From Blasia pusilla (Eukaryota; Marchantiophyta; Marchantiopsida; Blasiales): a stretch of 64,000 nucleotides of DNA. The notes under the pieces are model-generated. The model ran no database searches. It saw only the letters and a program-made list of their open reading frames with translations, and was not told the DNA's origin. Shown here piece after piece: positions 43,890 to 55,800 of the stretch (within the stretch, counting starts at the first letter, position 1; each line of letters opens with the position of its first letter). Where the stretch lies: NCBI GenBank assembly GCA_050084515.1, contig CM114274.1, positions 30,070,001-30,134,000 of the forward strand. The letters run 5' to 3'. The position numbers were made by a program, and so were the translations under genes.

Positions 43890-44565
43890 CCTTATTGCTC
43901 TTTTAACACCCATAAATAGAAATATCGACGATATCAACGTTATAGTCATGTCGCAATTCCCGAGGGGGTTAATGTTAATACACCTTCCTTGAATCATGTC
44001 ATTTATTTGGAATTAGTTTTCAACCATACATGTCAAAATAATCTCCATACATATTGTGATGTTGTGTTCATAAGCATATTTATCTCACTTGTGACTTTGT
44101 TCCAAATAAAGGAATGAATCGTATATACCCGAACAAATTCCTTAAGATGTGCTTATCCTAAAATCTACCTCCACATCACTTGTTTTTGAAAATTGGTCCA
44201 TCAATCATGCTTTTATGAAATATGAACGGCTCCAAGGGACAATCAAATGGTACTTGATTTATGATTCCTGGATTTATGGAATATTTGATACATGAAAAAA
44301 TTAGAACCAGGAAAAACATTGAGGATTGAGTTTTCATTCCACGTATTCCCTTAATTGCATTTAACTCCAGTTTTCCGTTTGATCTACGTAAACTTCAATT
44401 CCCTATTTGTCCATCATTTGCTATGACTATTAATAAGTCTCAAGATCAAAAGTTGCAAAAGGTTAGCATTTACTTTCGTGCTTGTGTATTTTCTCATGGT
44501 CCATAATATGTAGTGATGTCCAGAGTAGGCCGAAGGAGCTCGATCCATATTATGATTGGAAATGA
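43890..44565 (+). pseudogene. Helitron-type PIF1 helicase relic
   Basis: One plus-strand reading, with internal stops, follows the end of Helitron/PIF1 helicases. In order: ALLTPINRNIDDINVIVMSQF, then NLPPHHLFLKIGPSIMLL-stop-NMNGSKGQSNGT, then FIPRIPLIAF, FPFDLRKLQFPICPSFAMTI, NKSQDQKLQKVSIYF, VFSHGP-stop-YVVMSRV. The FAMTINKSQ and FSHG-YV-SRV motifs are diagnostic of this helicase C-terminus. Helitrons move by rolling-circle replication. The Rep domain and the Helitron ends were not found. It ends directly against a copy of repeat M. Confidence 0.85.
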
Positions 44566-44568
44566 TCA

Positions 44569-44870
44569 AGGTTGCATGTGGACAAAGTCTATGTCCACCG
44601 ACTTACGTCCGTCCTGTGGAAAGACTTATCCATGTACGCCTCGCCTTCCCTTTCTTTCTCATTCCCCCCACTTGCCTTAGTGTTCTGCACTTTCCCGCGC
44701 GTGTCTTCCTTCCCCCACCTCCCATCTCTCCCCTCTTCTTTCCCCACCAACCCTTACCTTGCCTTCCACCAATAGTTGTAAGTGTGGGCTCTGTTGCTTG
44801 CAATCCATGTTTGTTGACATGTCTATACTTTTCCATTTTTGAGCAACCATGGAAACCATACACCACCAAA
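44569..44870 (-). mobile_element. Non-autonomous repeat M, copy 2
   Basis: An inverted relative of 47370-47665: the plus strand is pyrimidine-rich here (CCTTCCCTTTCTTTCTCATT, CCCCACTTGCC) and the other copies are purine-rich. The left end GCATGTGGACAAAGTCTATG mirrors the right end of copy 1. The right end GTTGACATGTCTATACTTTTCC mirrors the left end of copy 3. Open frames here are shadows of composition. Confidence 0.65.
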
Positions 44871-45884
44871 CAAAATAGATAATTACACACATGATGTAGT
44901 TTATAAATGGATTATTGGATTAAAAAATTTATTAAATTGTGCATCACACAACACTTTACTGGCTATTTTATAAGGGGGTTTTTAAAGAATTGCAACATAT
45001 ATCCAAAGGCTTCATATGGCAACATGTCAATTTTTTTACTTGCAAAAATATCTTTCCTCCATAGATTGTTTTGAAGTTTGATCATGCTCTTAATCAATAC
45101 TCTTTTCCTTCATTCTCAAATCATTCGGTGAGGGAAATGCTTTAGAGCAATACATTAGCAATAATGTAGCTATACCATTTGATTCTCTATGTTCTAACTT
45201 TATAAGAACTCCTATCTACATTCGTGATCAATCGACTATCAAATAACCATTGAAATAGCTATGTTGCCTTAATTACAACTAGGTATAGCCCTTTATCTCC
45301 ATACAGATCATCCTAAATCTACAACGCCCAAGAGCATGATAATGGGAGCCACATAAGTATCCCTTTAAACTCTTGCTATTGTCCAAATCTTGCGAATGAA
45401 TTGGCATGCTAGTTGTGGAAATATGATCCACTTATTTATGTGAAGATCCATTCTTGGGTAGGATTCTACAAAATCCTTGATTGGCAACATCTATTGCTCA
45501 TCCTCGGCACAATTGTTAATAGTAGCAAAATCAACTAGTGGCAAGTAGTATACAATAATCCAAGTGAAGCTTGACTTCTCAAGTCCAAACGTAATTGACT
45601 TGTAAGTTGGATAAATAATTTTTTCCTCTCTTGCATTCTAGAGTAAATTTGTAGTATATCCTCCTTAAAACCTTAGTGTAAGGCTTACCTCATATCCCTC
45701 CGATTGTGACATGAGTTCCTCCAAAGGGCTCTACTACTCTAGTCGAGCCATCCTATTTCATGCATTTTTTCAAACCAAAAATAGCTTTTTCCTACCGTTA
45801 TATTCTTCATTTATTGACGATATAGAGGTGGATAACCCCTATATATGTTACTTTTTGGAATTCTCCATCAATCATATTTTCTTA

Positions 45885-46600
45885 CAATATGGCCTTTATT
45901 TCCACAATTGTAACAACATCATGCCCAAAACTCTCTTCTGGATGCTTCTTCTTGATTTTTGGATTGGATGGTTATTTCTTTGCATTTGCTCGTAATGTCA
46001 ATAAAAAATCTCTATTTCTTGGATGTGCTACTTTTGGCCTTTGAAAATCCTCACATCTTTGTAGATTACCCCATTCCGTAGGAATGAATCCATGGAACTC
46101 TCGAGTTTTGACCTCTTGAGGAGGCACTTAATGCAAGAGAACCCGAAACTCATACGGCAACCACAATTGTGTCATTTACATCCTTCAATCCTATCATGAC
46201 TTCTTGGGCCTCAATTTTCTTGTTCATTCCTCTTTTGAAGATATTCAAATCCTCATGTGGATTCATATCCACAATTTATACATGAAGATTGTGGAATTGT
46301 GCAACATACTCTTGCAAACTACCCTCTTGTAAAAAATCCCAAAATTTTGTGCATGTTATTTTGATTTTTGGATATTTAGATTAGCTAAGCTTTTATGGAC
46401 CCCCCCTATTTATGAAGTGAAAAACATAAGAATCTCAAAGACTACTCAATTAGAATTGTCTATTATAACAACAAATCATCAAGCTCTTTTTTTAAATGGA
46501 TGATCTTAGTTTTGAAGTTTTGAAATAAGTTGTCTTCATGGTACTCCATAGCAGATGTTCTCCCCTTGCTTTTAAAATAGTCCTCCTATAAGTGATTGCT
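45885..46600 (-). pseudogene. Decayed LTR-retrotransposon gag of another family
   Basis: The minus strand reads FWDFLQEGSLQEYVAQFHNL, then after a stop IVDMNPHEDLNIFKRGMNKK and GLKDVNDTIVVAV, which follows the Retrotrans_gag pattern. Downstream, near 45890-45930, it reads CYNCGNKGHIVRKY, a zinc knuckle with Tyr in place of the last Cys. It differs from the gag of A, B and C. Stops are frequent and no pol was recognised next to it. Confidence 0.7.
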
Positions 46601-47369
46601 AGAAGCAAGACCAATTTTGGTGACCACATTAAGGGCCGGGTCCCATGGACGGTCGTAGAAATCAAAGCGACCTCGTTTATGCGCCCAAATTTTTTCCGAC
46701 GGAAAATCCAAGGAAAAATTTTGGTTTTTCGTAATAACCACCATATATGTATTATTGGGCGTTTCTAGGACATTGTACAATTTCTGCGCCCGAAAGTTTT
46801 GGGCGGAGAAAAAGTGGCGACCTCCCGCCCATAGGACCCGGCTCTAATTCATTCATGAAATTTGCTCCAAAATTTTAAAAACTTAATATCTCATCACCGC
46901 ATACCTCTTAACAAACATTAACTTAATATTGAAGGGATTTGGGATTGGAAAATTAGGAGCGAAAAATTCTTTACTATCCATCAATTCCCTTTCTCCTTCA
47001 CCAAAGCACTCAAAAGCTCCCTCTCAAGGAAATATCTTTACTCTAATTGGAAGAGCTAGCCTAGCTTTGATTCCATTATAATTCTCAGCCTACTCATTTA
47101 TCACTATACTAACCCTTACAATCCTCTCCTCCTACAATTTTCCTAAATATATACAAGCGGAGTAAGTCCATGAAGATAAAATGCCCCTCAAGGCAAAACT
47201 CCCCTCTTCATATACTCCAGTCAAGTTCATACCAACCCACTCTATATTCGTGTGTCCTCATTAGTCTAAATATAATTTATTTTTTGACAGTACAACTACT
47301 TGAGTAAAGTTCTTTTTCCAAAGGAATCTTGGTAGATGGTAGCTCTCACCTCTACTATATCCATATTTT

Positions 47370-47665
47370 CAGTGTGGTTGCGCAAAAATGGACAAGTCTC
47401 GATATATCCAGAGACATGAATTGCAACAGGTAGGACCCGCATTTTTTGCTCGTAGTGAAACGGAGGGCGAGGATGGGCGGGATCGCAAGGGGGAGAGGAG
47501 GTGGGGGAAGGAAGTAACGAGAAAGTGTAGAATACAGAGGCAAGTAGGGGGAATGAGAAAGGGAAAGAGGTGGGCCCCATATACGTCCTTCCATAAGACG
47601 GAAGTAAGTCCAAGAACATTGACATATTCGTGAACACTCACTTTGTTCTTTGTCCTCATGCAACT
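47370..47665 (+). mobile_element. Non-autonomous repeat M, copy 3
   Basis: Plus-sense copy with GGACAAGTCTCGATATATCC at the left, a purine-rich centre (GGGGGAGAGGAGGTGGGGGA) and TTTGTTCTTTGTCCTCATGC at the right. The block GGAATGAGAAAGGGAAAGAG is the reverse complement of copy 2's CTTTCTTTCTCATTCCCC region. It ends just before the ancient methyltransferase relic F. Confidence 0.65.
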
Positions 47666-47744
47666 TTGATTTTCACCCTCTTAGTAAATAACATCTTCGA
47701 CTTGCAACACCTACTCCAGCTATCTTATCAACTATGATGAATAC

Positions 47745-48790
47745 TCCATTTATCTTTCCCAAGATCTCTTCGTAGGAATGAGCATGGGATTGGTTGTAGT
47801 ATTATTGGTCAACAAAAAAAGTACTTTAGTATATATATTTCATAAGAGATTAGATTGTAAAACGACTCTCATTATGCCAAATGACAAGGTTGGTCAAGTA
47901 GTACTGAAGCATCCGCCTACGTTGTTATCAATATCAACAATTCTTTGATACTATCAACATTTCCCATGGATCTTTCAGTTTTGGGGGTGTAAGTTTTGGT
48001 TAGGGTGGGCACAATTCATTTGGTGATCTCTGAATCCCCATATCAAGGTCATTTATTGGCAGGTTGGGGGCTTGGTTTACAAGATTCATGATCAAGCATA
48101 TTTGGGAAGATGTTGCAAGTTTTATGGCATTTGTAGGAGAGCCATACATGTTCTTCAAAATATATTTTGGAGAATTTTTCATTGTTAGGAGACACTTATG
48201 CACAAGTTATGATAAGTGTGCATGAGTTCAGGTCATGCTTATATAAAGAAATGTATTTTTTTTCTCCAAGGCCCTATATGTAGAAATTGTAAAGTATGTT
48301 AGATGAAGAAAGTGTAGGATCATATGCACATTGCTGAAAATTGTGATGAACGAAGATTCTACCATGAGAAGTAATAAGGCAAGCTTATGATGGAGTTCAA
48401 AGAGCATCATACTTGACAATGAATGTATCTTGGATCTAGGGCAAAGATTTCAAGTAGTGACCTATGATGATAGACCATTGTTGGCTATAGTTAGTAGGGT
48501 GGGGGAGTTAAGAGCAGCACTACCCACATTAGTAAGATTTTATTCGGTATCTCATGCCTTTCTCTTAAGAGGACCAAGCAACATATTGGATGACTAGACA
48601 CAAGGATTGGAGGAGCCTATGGGTGATGAGGGAGAGCGACCAATAGGCTTCTCTACCACTATAATGATGATACTAGGGGTATAAGAGTCATCAAGGAAAT
48701 AGACTTTGGGTTAGGAAATAGATCTAAACATGGATAGTCGACCTAGGTCTGGTTGAACAATGATGGATATGAGCAAAATCTGTTTTGTCA
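47745..48790 (+). pseudogene. Ancient DNMT3-like methyltransferase relic (element F)
   Basis: The plus strand is collinear with the methyltransferase of elements A and C from motif I to motif X. Motif I reads DLFVGMSMGLVVVLLVN (from about 47762). The motif IV position reads HLVISESPYQGHLLAG, with Tyr in place of the catalytic Cys. The motif VI position lies at TATATTTTGGAGAATTTTTC. Later DDRPLLAIVSRVGELRAALP, TLVRFYSVSHAF, motif IX MGDEGERPIGFSTT and a motif X remnant follow. Many stops and shifts show a much older insertion than C. The RT follows after an inserted L2. Confidence 0.8.
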
Positions 48791-48959
48791 AGTCCACATA
48801 TTGGCGCTTTGTCTGCTGAGACTATTGAGGCATTGCATGAGGGTAAGACAAGGAAAGATATGCACCCATGGAATTCTTTGGACGGTGGTCAAGCAAAGAG
48901 TGCAAAGGCGGCCAAAGTGGCATTTCATCTTCAAGATATAGAGCATTCGTTGCTAATGG

Positions 48960-49920
48960 CAAGTCTATGGCGCCCACACTAACGGGGATCTGGGAAGCAA
49001 GTCATGATCGGGGGTCTAAGGAGGAAAGACCTTGGTGTGATCCACCCAATTCGGAACGTAGACTAGCTAGTTATGAGACTATGAGGGGCGGCAGAACTGG
49101 CAGCAGGAATAACTCTAGGCAAGACGCATACGTGTCTTGTGACTAGCCTTAAGCGAGAAAGGGATGAAGATACTTGCACGGAAAAAGGCAAGGAAACAAA
49201 GGTTTGAGAATTTGGATCCAAGAATCAAGTCAAAGGAGAGAAGCAAGGAGCACGTGAGTAGGCAATATGCCACAAGACTAGTCACGAAATGCAAAGGACA
49301 GCAAAACAGCGATGAGACGCCAAATTATGAGCCAAGACGGGCACTAGCCTTCAAACACATTAAACATGAGTTCAAGCTCCAAGATGCATTTGGGGACCCA
49401 AAATTTGCATAATCTACATGCAACCTCCCAAACGATCTTGATAGATAACTAGTCAAACATTGGTCCGTGGGTCGCAAATTACGTTTGAGTTGAGGGCTAA
49501 AATCAAGGGCCCGAGGAAAACAATGGGGGAGGTGGGGTTTTCGCAGAGAACCCCAAAATTAACCAGGGGGAGCGCTCCCTCCCTACCCACTCAAGTGCTT
49601 AAATCAAAAAATAAGCGTGATGCGTATTTGGCATATTTTAGGTTTGAGCTAGGGATGCACCTTAAGGAAATAATCAACGCACTCTGGTATAAGCAAGCGA
49701 CTTGAGGAGATTGGTCAAGGCTTGGGGAAGGAGATTCCTAGGAAGATTATACACACTCAAGAAGAGTTAACCCCGTTAGAACTCGATGATTTCTCAGCTA
49801 CCTACGGAACGTGCAACCGGTTGAGTCTTTGGGACTAAACCTAAGTCTTCCACTTGCATAGTTCAACGTCGAGAGTGTTAGGGAAAAGCTAGGAGAAGTA
49901 GCAGTTGGACTCTATAATTG
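48960..49920 (+). repeat. Repeat L2, copy 2, inserted in element F
   Basis: Collinear with 29597-30545. It falls between the methyltransferase relic and the RT lead-in of F, where A, B and C have only a short linker. Shared blocks include CTATGGCGCCCA, GATCCACCCAA/GACCCACCAAA, GCTCCAAGATGCATTTGGG and TAGTCAAACATTGG. Confidence 0.7.
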
Positions 49921-49959
49921 CATTATGTTCAAGATCAAAGTGGGTTATCTATGGCCGAG

Positions 49960-50960
49960 GTAACTAGGATTTCCAAGTAGCAACCATGGACCGTGCTTTT
50001 TTCTTTGAGTAAGGTCACAATAGAGACTTAAGATTGTGTGGTACATCTTCAGTTCACAAGAGAAGAGCGAGATGGTGGATAGAGCCGTTCTTAAGAGGGC
50101 ACATGAGTTCTTTTGCCTTTGGCATGAGGAATCTAGGTACTTTAAAGGGTCTTGGTATGTATATAGATTTGGTTAGTGGTACATCAATCTTTTGACGAAC
50201 ATACAAGTATTCCAATGTTATCAAAGAAGGGTAAGTATAGTAATTGAACAAATAGGCGGATACTTAGTTGGTTTGGAATGTACGTGATATGACATAAATA
50301 TCATTATCATTTTTAGTTCCACAATTGAGGAGCATGAGCCTCCTTTCGAGTTCGATGATTGCAATTACATGAACTAAAGCTACATCTAGACAAGTGCAAA
50401 TTCTTCCAAGATCAAATCGATTACTTAGATCACACCATACCCCCATATGGGTAGGGTTTTTCGGAAAGCAAAGATAGAGGATTTTTCCTACATTCCAAGA
50501 TTTGTGGATGTGAGTTGCTGCAAGCCTTTCTAGGATTGCAAACTTCTATCAACAAGATGTAAAGGAATTTTCCACAATCGTTTCGTCTTTGATCTTGCTA
50601 ACGAAATCTAATCAAGTTTGGCATTGGGGAGTTAATCAAGAGCAAGCAATTTAGGAGCTCAAGGACATCGTGAAGTCCTCACCTATTTTGCTCAAAAACC
50701 TATTAGAGGTCATTTATTCCACTTACGCACATACACAATGGAGTATGTTGGGTCTGAGAACGATATTTAAATAAAAAGATAATGAAGGAAGGGAGTTCAT
50801 TGTCTCTTGCCCGAACCCGTCAAACAACACCACATAGATCAAACAACATAGATGAGAAATTGCTTGGTTGCTATGTGAGCACCACATTCTAGGTGATATT
50901 TATTTCGTAATCCCTTCACACCCATTACCGATCATCCACCAAGTTGTGAACCATACGCCA
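49960..50960 (+). pseudogene. RT and RNase H relic of element F
   Basis: Resumes after L2 with the RT lead-in (AGGAATCTAGGTACTTTAAAGG matches element B at 11775). It continues with EEHEPP and LHLDKCKFFQDQIDYLDHT-like sequence near 50330-50440, and GLQTSINK-type and HWGVNQEQAI near 50620. RNase H-like TQWSMLGLRT, KDNEGREFIV and PLPIIHQ follow up to about 50945. Order and spacing match element C. Multiple stops are present. No integrase or PHD remnant is seen after it. Confidence 0.75.
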
Positions 50961-52822
50961 AGTTGTGACTCCAAGTTAGTAACTTAGCTCCCCTTCCCGC
51001 AATTCCCACTTGGTCCAATTTTTACCATTTGTCCCCTACGTGACAAGGGATTATCAATCTATTTGGGACATATTAGCAACTCAACCAACCGTGGAAACTT
51101 CCATATGTTTTACAACCAGCGAGCAAATTTCCAAACATTCCAGATTTTTGGCTTGAAATTGTTTCCACCCACCCTTTCCCCATGTCAAAAATCTGAGAAA
51201 GAAATTGGCAAATGATGTTGTCTTACACTAACATTAGAGGCAACAATGAAGAGTGCATAATATCCAACCATAACATAGCCACAACACTACAATCCACACC
51301 CAAGAGAGGATAGGCAAGAGGGTGTGCTATATTAGTGGAATTCAAAGGGAAGAGTTGGGGAATTAATGGAATTCAAAGCACATGGTTGAGGATAATCTCG
51401 AAATGATAGCATAGCAAATCTAGCACAGAAGTATTTCATTTCATCCCACATATCATACACATGGAATGATGATATCTACTTGCAATAGCCGGACCAAGCT
51501 AGTAATAGACTTCTTATCATTGTTACCCAGCCGGTCTCAGATGGCACCGGCCCAAGTTGCCATCAATGCTCAAAGTTATTCCGGTATCGCTAGTTCAACA
51601 AGCACACTCAACACCATAACCTCAAAACTCCAAACAAAGAATGATACTCACAAACAAACCATGATTCCTCACATTTACCCAAGAAATGATTAGAGTCTCC
51701 AAAGAAAACTCTGGCTGTCCAAACAAATTATAGAGCTGTACCCAAAGGCCTTAGCTCTTCCGACTATAGAGTTGTTCGTTTGGGGAGGATTGTTAAAAAC
51801 TTATTAATGTAGGTCCCATTCAAACTCGGAGTGGTGAACTTGGATCAACACATGACTTGAAAAGATGACACTGTTACTTCGGACAGATCATAGGGAAGCT
51901 TCTCACTTGCTGGTGTTGGCATTATAGGGCGACCAGGGTCAGTCACCCTAAAACCCTGGTGATCAACCCCGGAAAATTCTTGAACCAGGAAGACCATAGG
52001 AAATTACCTGGGGTATATGGGAACAAGAATTATTTCATTGATCTCCAATCTTGAGGGAATGCACAGGTCCACCAAGAACTTAGACGATATTTGCAGGGTT
52101 TCACACTTTCCAGACTCCTCATGCCCTAACTTTGGAACAAGAGCATATCTGATATGATCCAGCAACCTGAAACAGAGGTCGAAATCCTTCTTACACCATC
52201 CACAACTCAACAAAGTGGAGGAACACTCGCATTAAATCTGCTGATATTTTCCCGAATGTGGCTGCAGCACACAATCTGCGCATGCTAGACTACAACTGAA
52301 TTAAGAGGATAGTCCCCAAATACAAATCTTGGACTGCATCTATTGCTGCTGTTATCCTCTCCATCACAAATGTCATCTTATGAACAGGATGGATGGGAAC
52401 CACAGCGAGCAATTCACTATTACACTGCAATGGTGATTGATTGCTACGACTTGGAATCCTTGAACTAAGCTCTCACGAAACTACACTATGCCGGACTCTA
52501 TTTCTCAGTAGACTTATTGAATAGGAAGGTGAAATGAGGCCCCATTCCATCTCTCATCAAATTTCAGGTTCGATCATGGACAGGTACCAAATGATCCAGA
52601 TAACCCAATTCACAACTTTTCTGGAGCATCTCGAGACCATAAAGCAAGGGACCGTTTCTTTCCACATGGAAGAGATTTGAGCTGCTATCCAGACAGCCTC
52701 CTTAATTGCACCCAAGGGCACACAAAACCAATGCCATCTCTTGCTCCTGAAGTACCTCAATCAATCTACATGTCTGCTGTTATGTGGTGGCATCCAAAAG
52801 CCCAAAAGTTGGATCGAATGAA
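50961..52822. other. Intergenic stretch and AP-4 epsilon 3' flank
   Basis: No gene or repeat recognised. The 3' untranslated region of the AP-4 epsilon gene must lie in the upper part of this interval, but I could not place its end. Confidence 0.4.
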
Positions 52823-55800
52823 CTAGCCAAGTAGATCTTTAAACAATTCTGGGTTTGCAAGGGTGGGTGTCACACCAGCTTGTCGGGTCGTTGAATCCTT
52901 TTGCAATGATCCCTGAGGTGAGGGACCTTTTTTAACAACTGAAGGACCAGCCTGAACGGAAGGGACCAAACCAGTCAATCCTATCAAGGGACTAACAGGC
53001 ATCCCAGCCACATCAATTATACCTGAAGGAGCTCTTGTGGTAACTTCATCATTCTGGTAAGATGTTTGAGTATTTCCATAGAGAGACATCAGATCTACAT
53101 CTACTGTTCTAGCAGTTGCATTGGCTGGTTTGGAAGATGGTGCACTTGGTGGATCTAACAGCCCCTCAAGAAGCTTGAATGGATCACTAGTCAGAACAGT
53201 TGCAGCTGGTTCCCCATCACTTAGATCTAGGAGGTCTGGTGGCGGGGTCTGTACAGTGACAGCAGAACTGTGTATTGACATTTCACTGTCGGCCACCTTT
53301 TCTCCCAACACACTAGATGCTGCTGCTCTTGAGGATTGGTTCTTCTCACTACCCCGAGGTACCTGACTCTTTGGCACAGCAGTCCTTGACTTGTTTCCCC
53401 CTGTTTGTTTTATGTTCAGATCACCTCGTGAGCCTGGACCACCTCCAAATAATGAAGCGGCCAACTTTTGCTTCTCTGATGAAACTTCAACTTGCTTTCT
53501 TCTATCGGCAGGCCGAGATTCAAATGCAGATGCTCCACTCTCTCTAGTGTGGGAAGTACTCCTGTCACCAGAAGTTGACCCATTACTGGACCTATCCCTG
53601 TCAGATGATGACGCTGATGAATAAGGATTTTGAGTTTGTCGTCCCCATTTCCTCTGCACTCCTTCTAACCTCAATCGTGTGCTTTCTGGGTTAATCAAGT
53701 CAATCTCTGGTGCGACAGATATGGTATGGGCTGCTCTCAAGTTCCTTGGATCTGTTTGATGATCGGGTACTTCAGAGGCTGATGGCAATGAAAGGGTAGA
53801 CGGTGGAATTAGAGATGGTAAAACAGGCTTCTCGTAAGCTTCAAATTTTAATGAGGAAGATGGTGGCTCGTTATGTGCATGGCTAGCAACCAGAGATCCC
53901 AGGCCACCTATGTCAACTCGTTCATGCTCTGCCAAGTATGGTCTTGCCCCATTGGCCAGTGCAGTTTCAACTATCTCAGTCAAAAATGACAGATTCTTGT
54001 CGATCTGCACACAAAAAATTTGAGAGGGAATCACCCACTTCCCATAAGTGCCTCACAGTAAAATCAGACGCATTTCCTTCCAATAATAGTTAACCTAAAG
54101 TGAGAAAATTAACTCAGCCCACACAAACTCTGAACTATACTGAAATATGAAAGCAAAGCCTCTTTGAAAGATCCCTCTTGTTTATAAACTCTTTTTAATA
54201 CTGTTGATGATTATAAATTTCAACTACAAGCTATCCAGACAAACAAGAATAGTACCTCAATATCCTCACAGCTTGCATCCACAGGCATCACAGCTGCAAC
54301 CACATCTGCAGGAAGATCAAGGAACGTCTGCAGCTCATACGCACGTTGTTGTAGGTCTGTTGAATGTGATGCCGAAAGCTCTTCAATGACTGCTTGACAC
54401 TGAGTACCATCCCAACGTGCCCTCGTTAAAACATAGTAGAGTCCTTATTCACCTTCATAGTGAAGTGCCTCTACAGGATTCAGCTATGCAAAAGACATAT
54501 CGACATACTGGCCAATTACAACTTACACTGCAAGGACCTCAAAGAATCATGCCCATCTTGCTAAATATGGAATATGTCTAGCAAGGAGATGAATTTGAAA
54601 CATGAGTAGTTCAAGCCCTAAACTGCCTGATTACAACTTACACTGCAAAAACCTCAAGACTAATGTCCACAATGCCAAACATAAAGTATATCTATGACAA
54701 GATGGATTTGAAACATGGTTAGTTCAAGCATGAAACAGTTTGAATTGTCAATCAACTGGCTGGCCATAACCTTGCTGCATGGACAACAACTCAAGTCTGG
54801 AAACAGGTCTGCGGACCTGTCTTAATGACACCTACCTCAGGCAGAAACTGAACTCTTTTTCCTGCAGCGATATCAAAGGCACAAATCTTGGTGATGGCAG
54901 TGATGGCATATCCCTGAAGGCCAATCCAAAATTCAGCAGAAATGACACAATAAACAAATACAAAAGAGCAAACAAGTCTGCCACAAGTCTCTGCACTTAC
55001 AGAACGTGCAGTTGAATCTGTTAGCATGGTATCTCTTCTGGGCTATATGCTGTTGTCATGAAAAGAAAGCACTCTTACTCGTCCATTCACCTATTCTATT
55101 CAGGTTCCAACACCAATACGTATAATAATCTTTAAAAGGTTAATTTTACCTTCACAGCATCATCCCCTGGATGTGCTTCAATGACATCACAGAGTTTCCC
55201 AATAATGTCAAAGGAAGAATGGTTTCCATCAGCTGTACCATATTCTCCCAGTACCCAGCAGATCACCTGGCATGAAAGTTAGTAATCTCTGTTATGATCA
55301 CAAGTTGTGGTGTAAAGTATTCTGTGAACTCACTCGTTACAAATGATATGTTTGTAATCTTGAGTTCCAGCTTGTCCTTTTGTTGTCATTGATGAAACTC
55401 CATCAAGTGTCAACACTAACTTGAACATTGCTGACAGTCCGATGGAAATCAAGATCTTCTTTTCTTAATTGAAAAAATATGTCCCCAGATCTTTACAAAG
55501 ATAAAGAACTATTAGTTTAACAGAGAGCCTGGGTACACACTTTTTCTAAAGAGAATTTACAGCATCAAAGACGACCTATCCTAGAACTCAGTATCCTAAT
55601 GTTACGTAGTCCAACTATTGATTTACATTTCTAGATGTTAAGGCCTCAATAGTAAAGCTGCGTAAGCAAGCCAGACACTGGACAAGAAGTGGTGTTAAAG
55701 AGCCACATGAAAGCTTTGAACTTCTCTTAGAACAAGACCATGACCCACGACTGAAGTGGAACTATAACCTGATGGTAGTCCATGGGATAAGTACAAAAAA

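Noticed and set aside
44603-44892. Minus-strand arginine/glycine-rich frames in repeat M
   Set aside because: They reflect the purine-rich strand of the repeat, and the same artefact appears in the other two copies.
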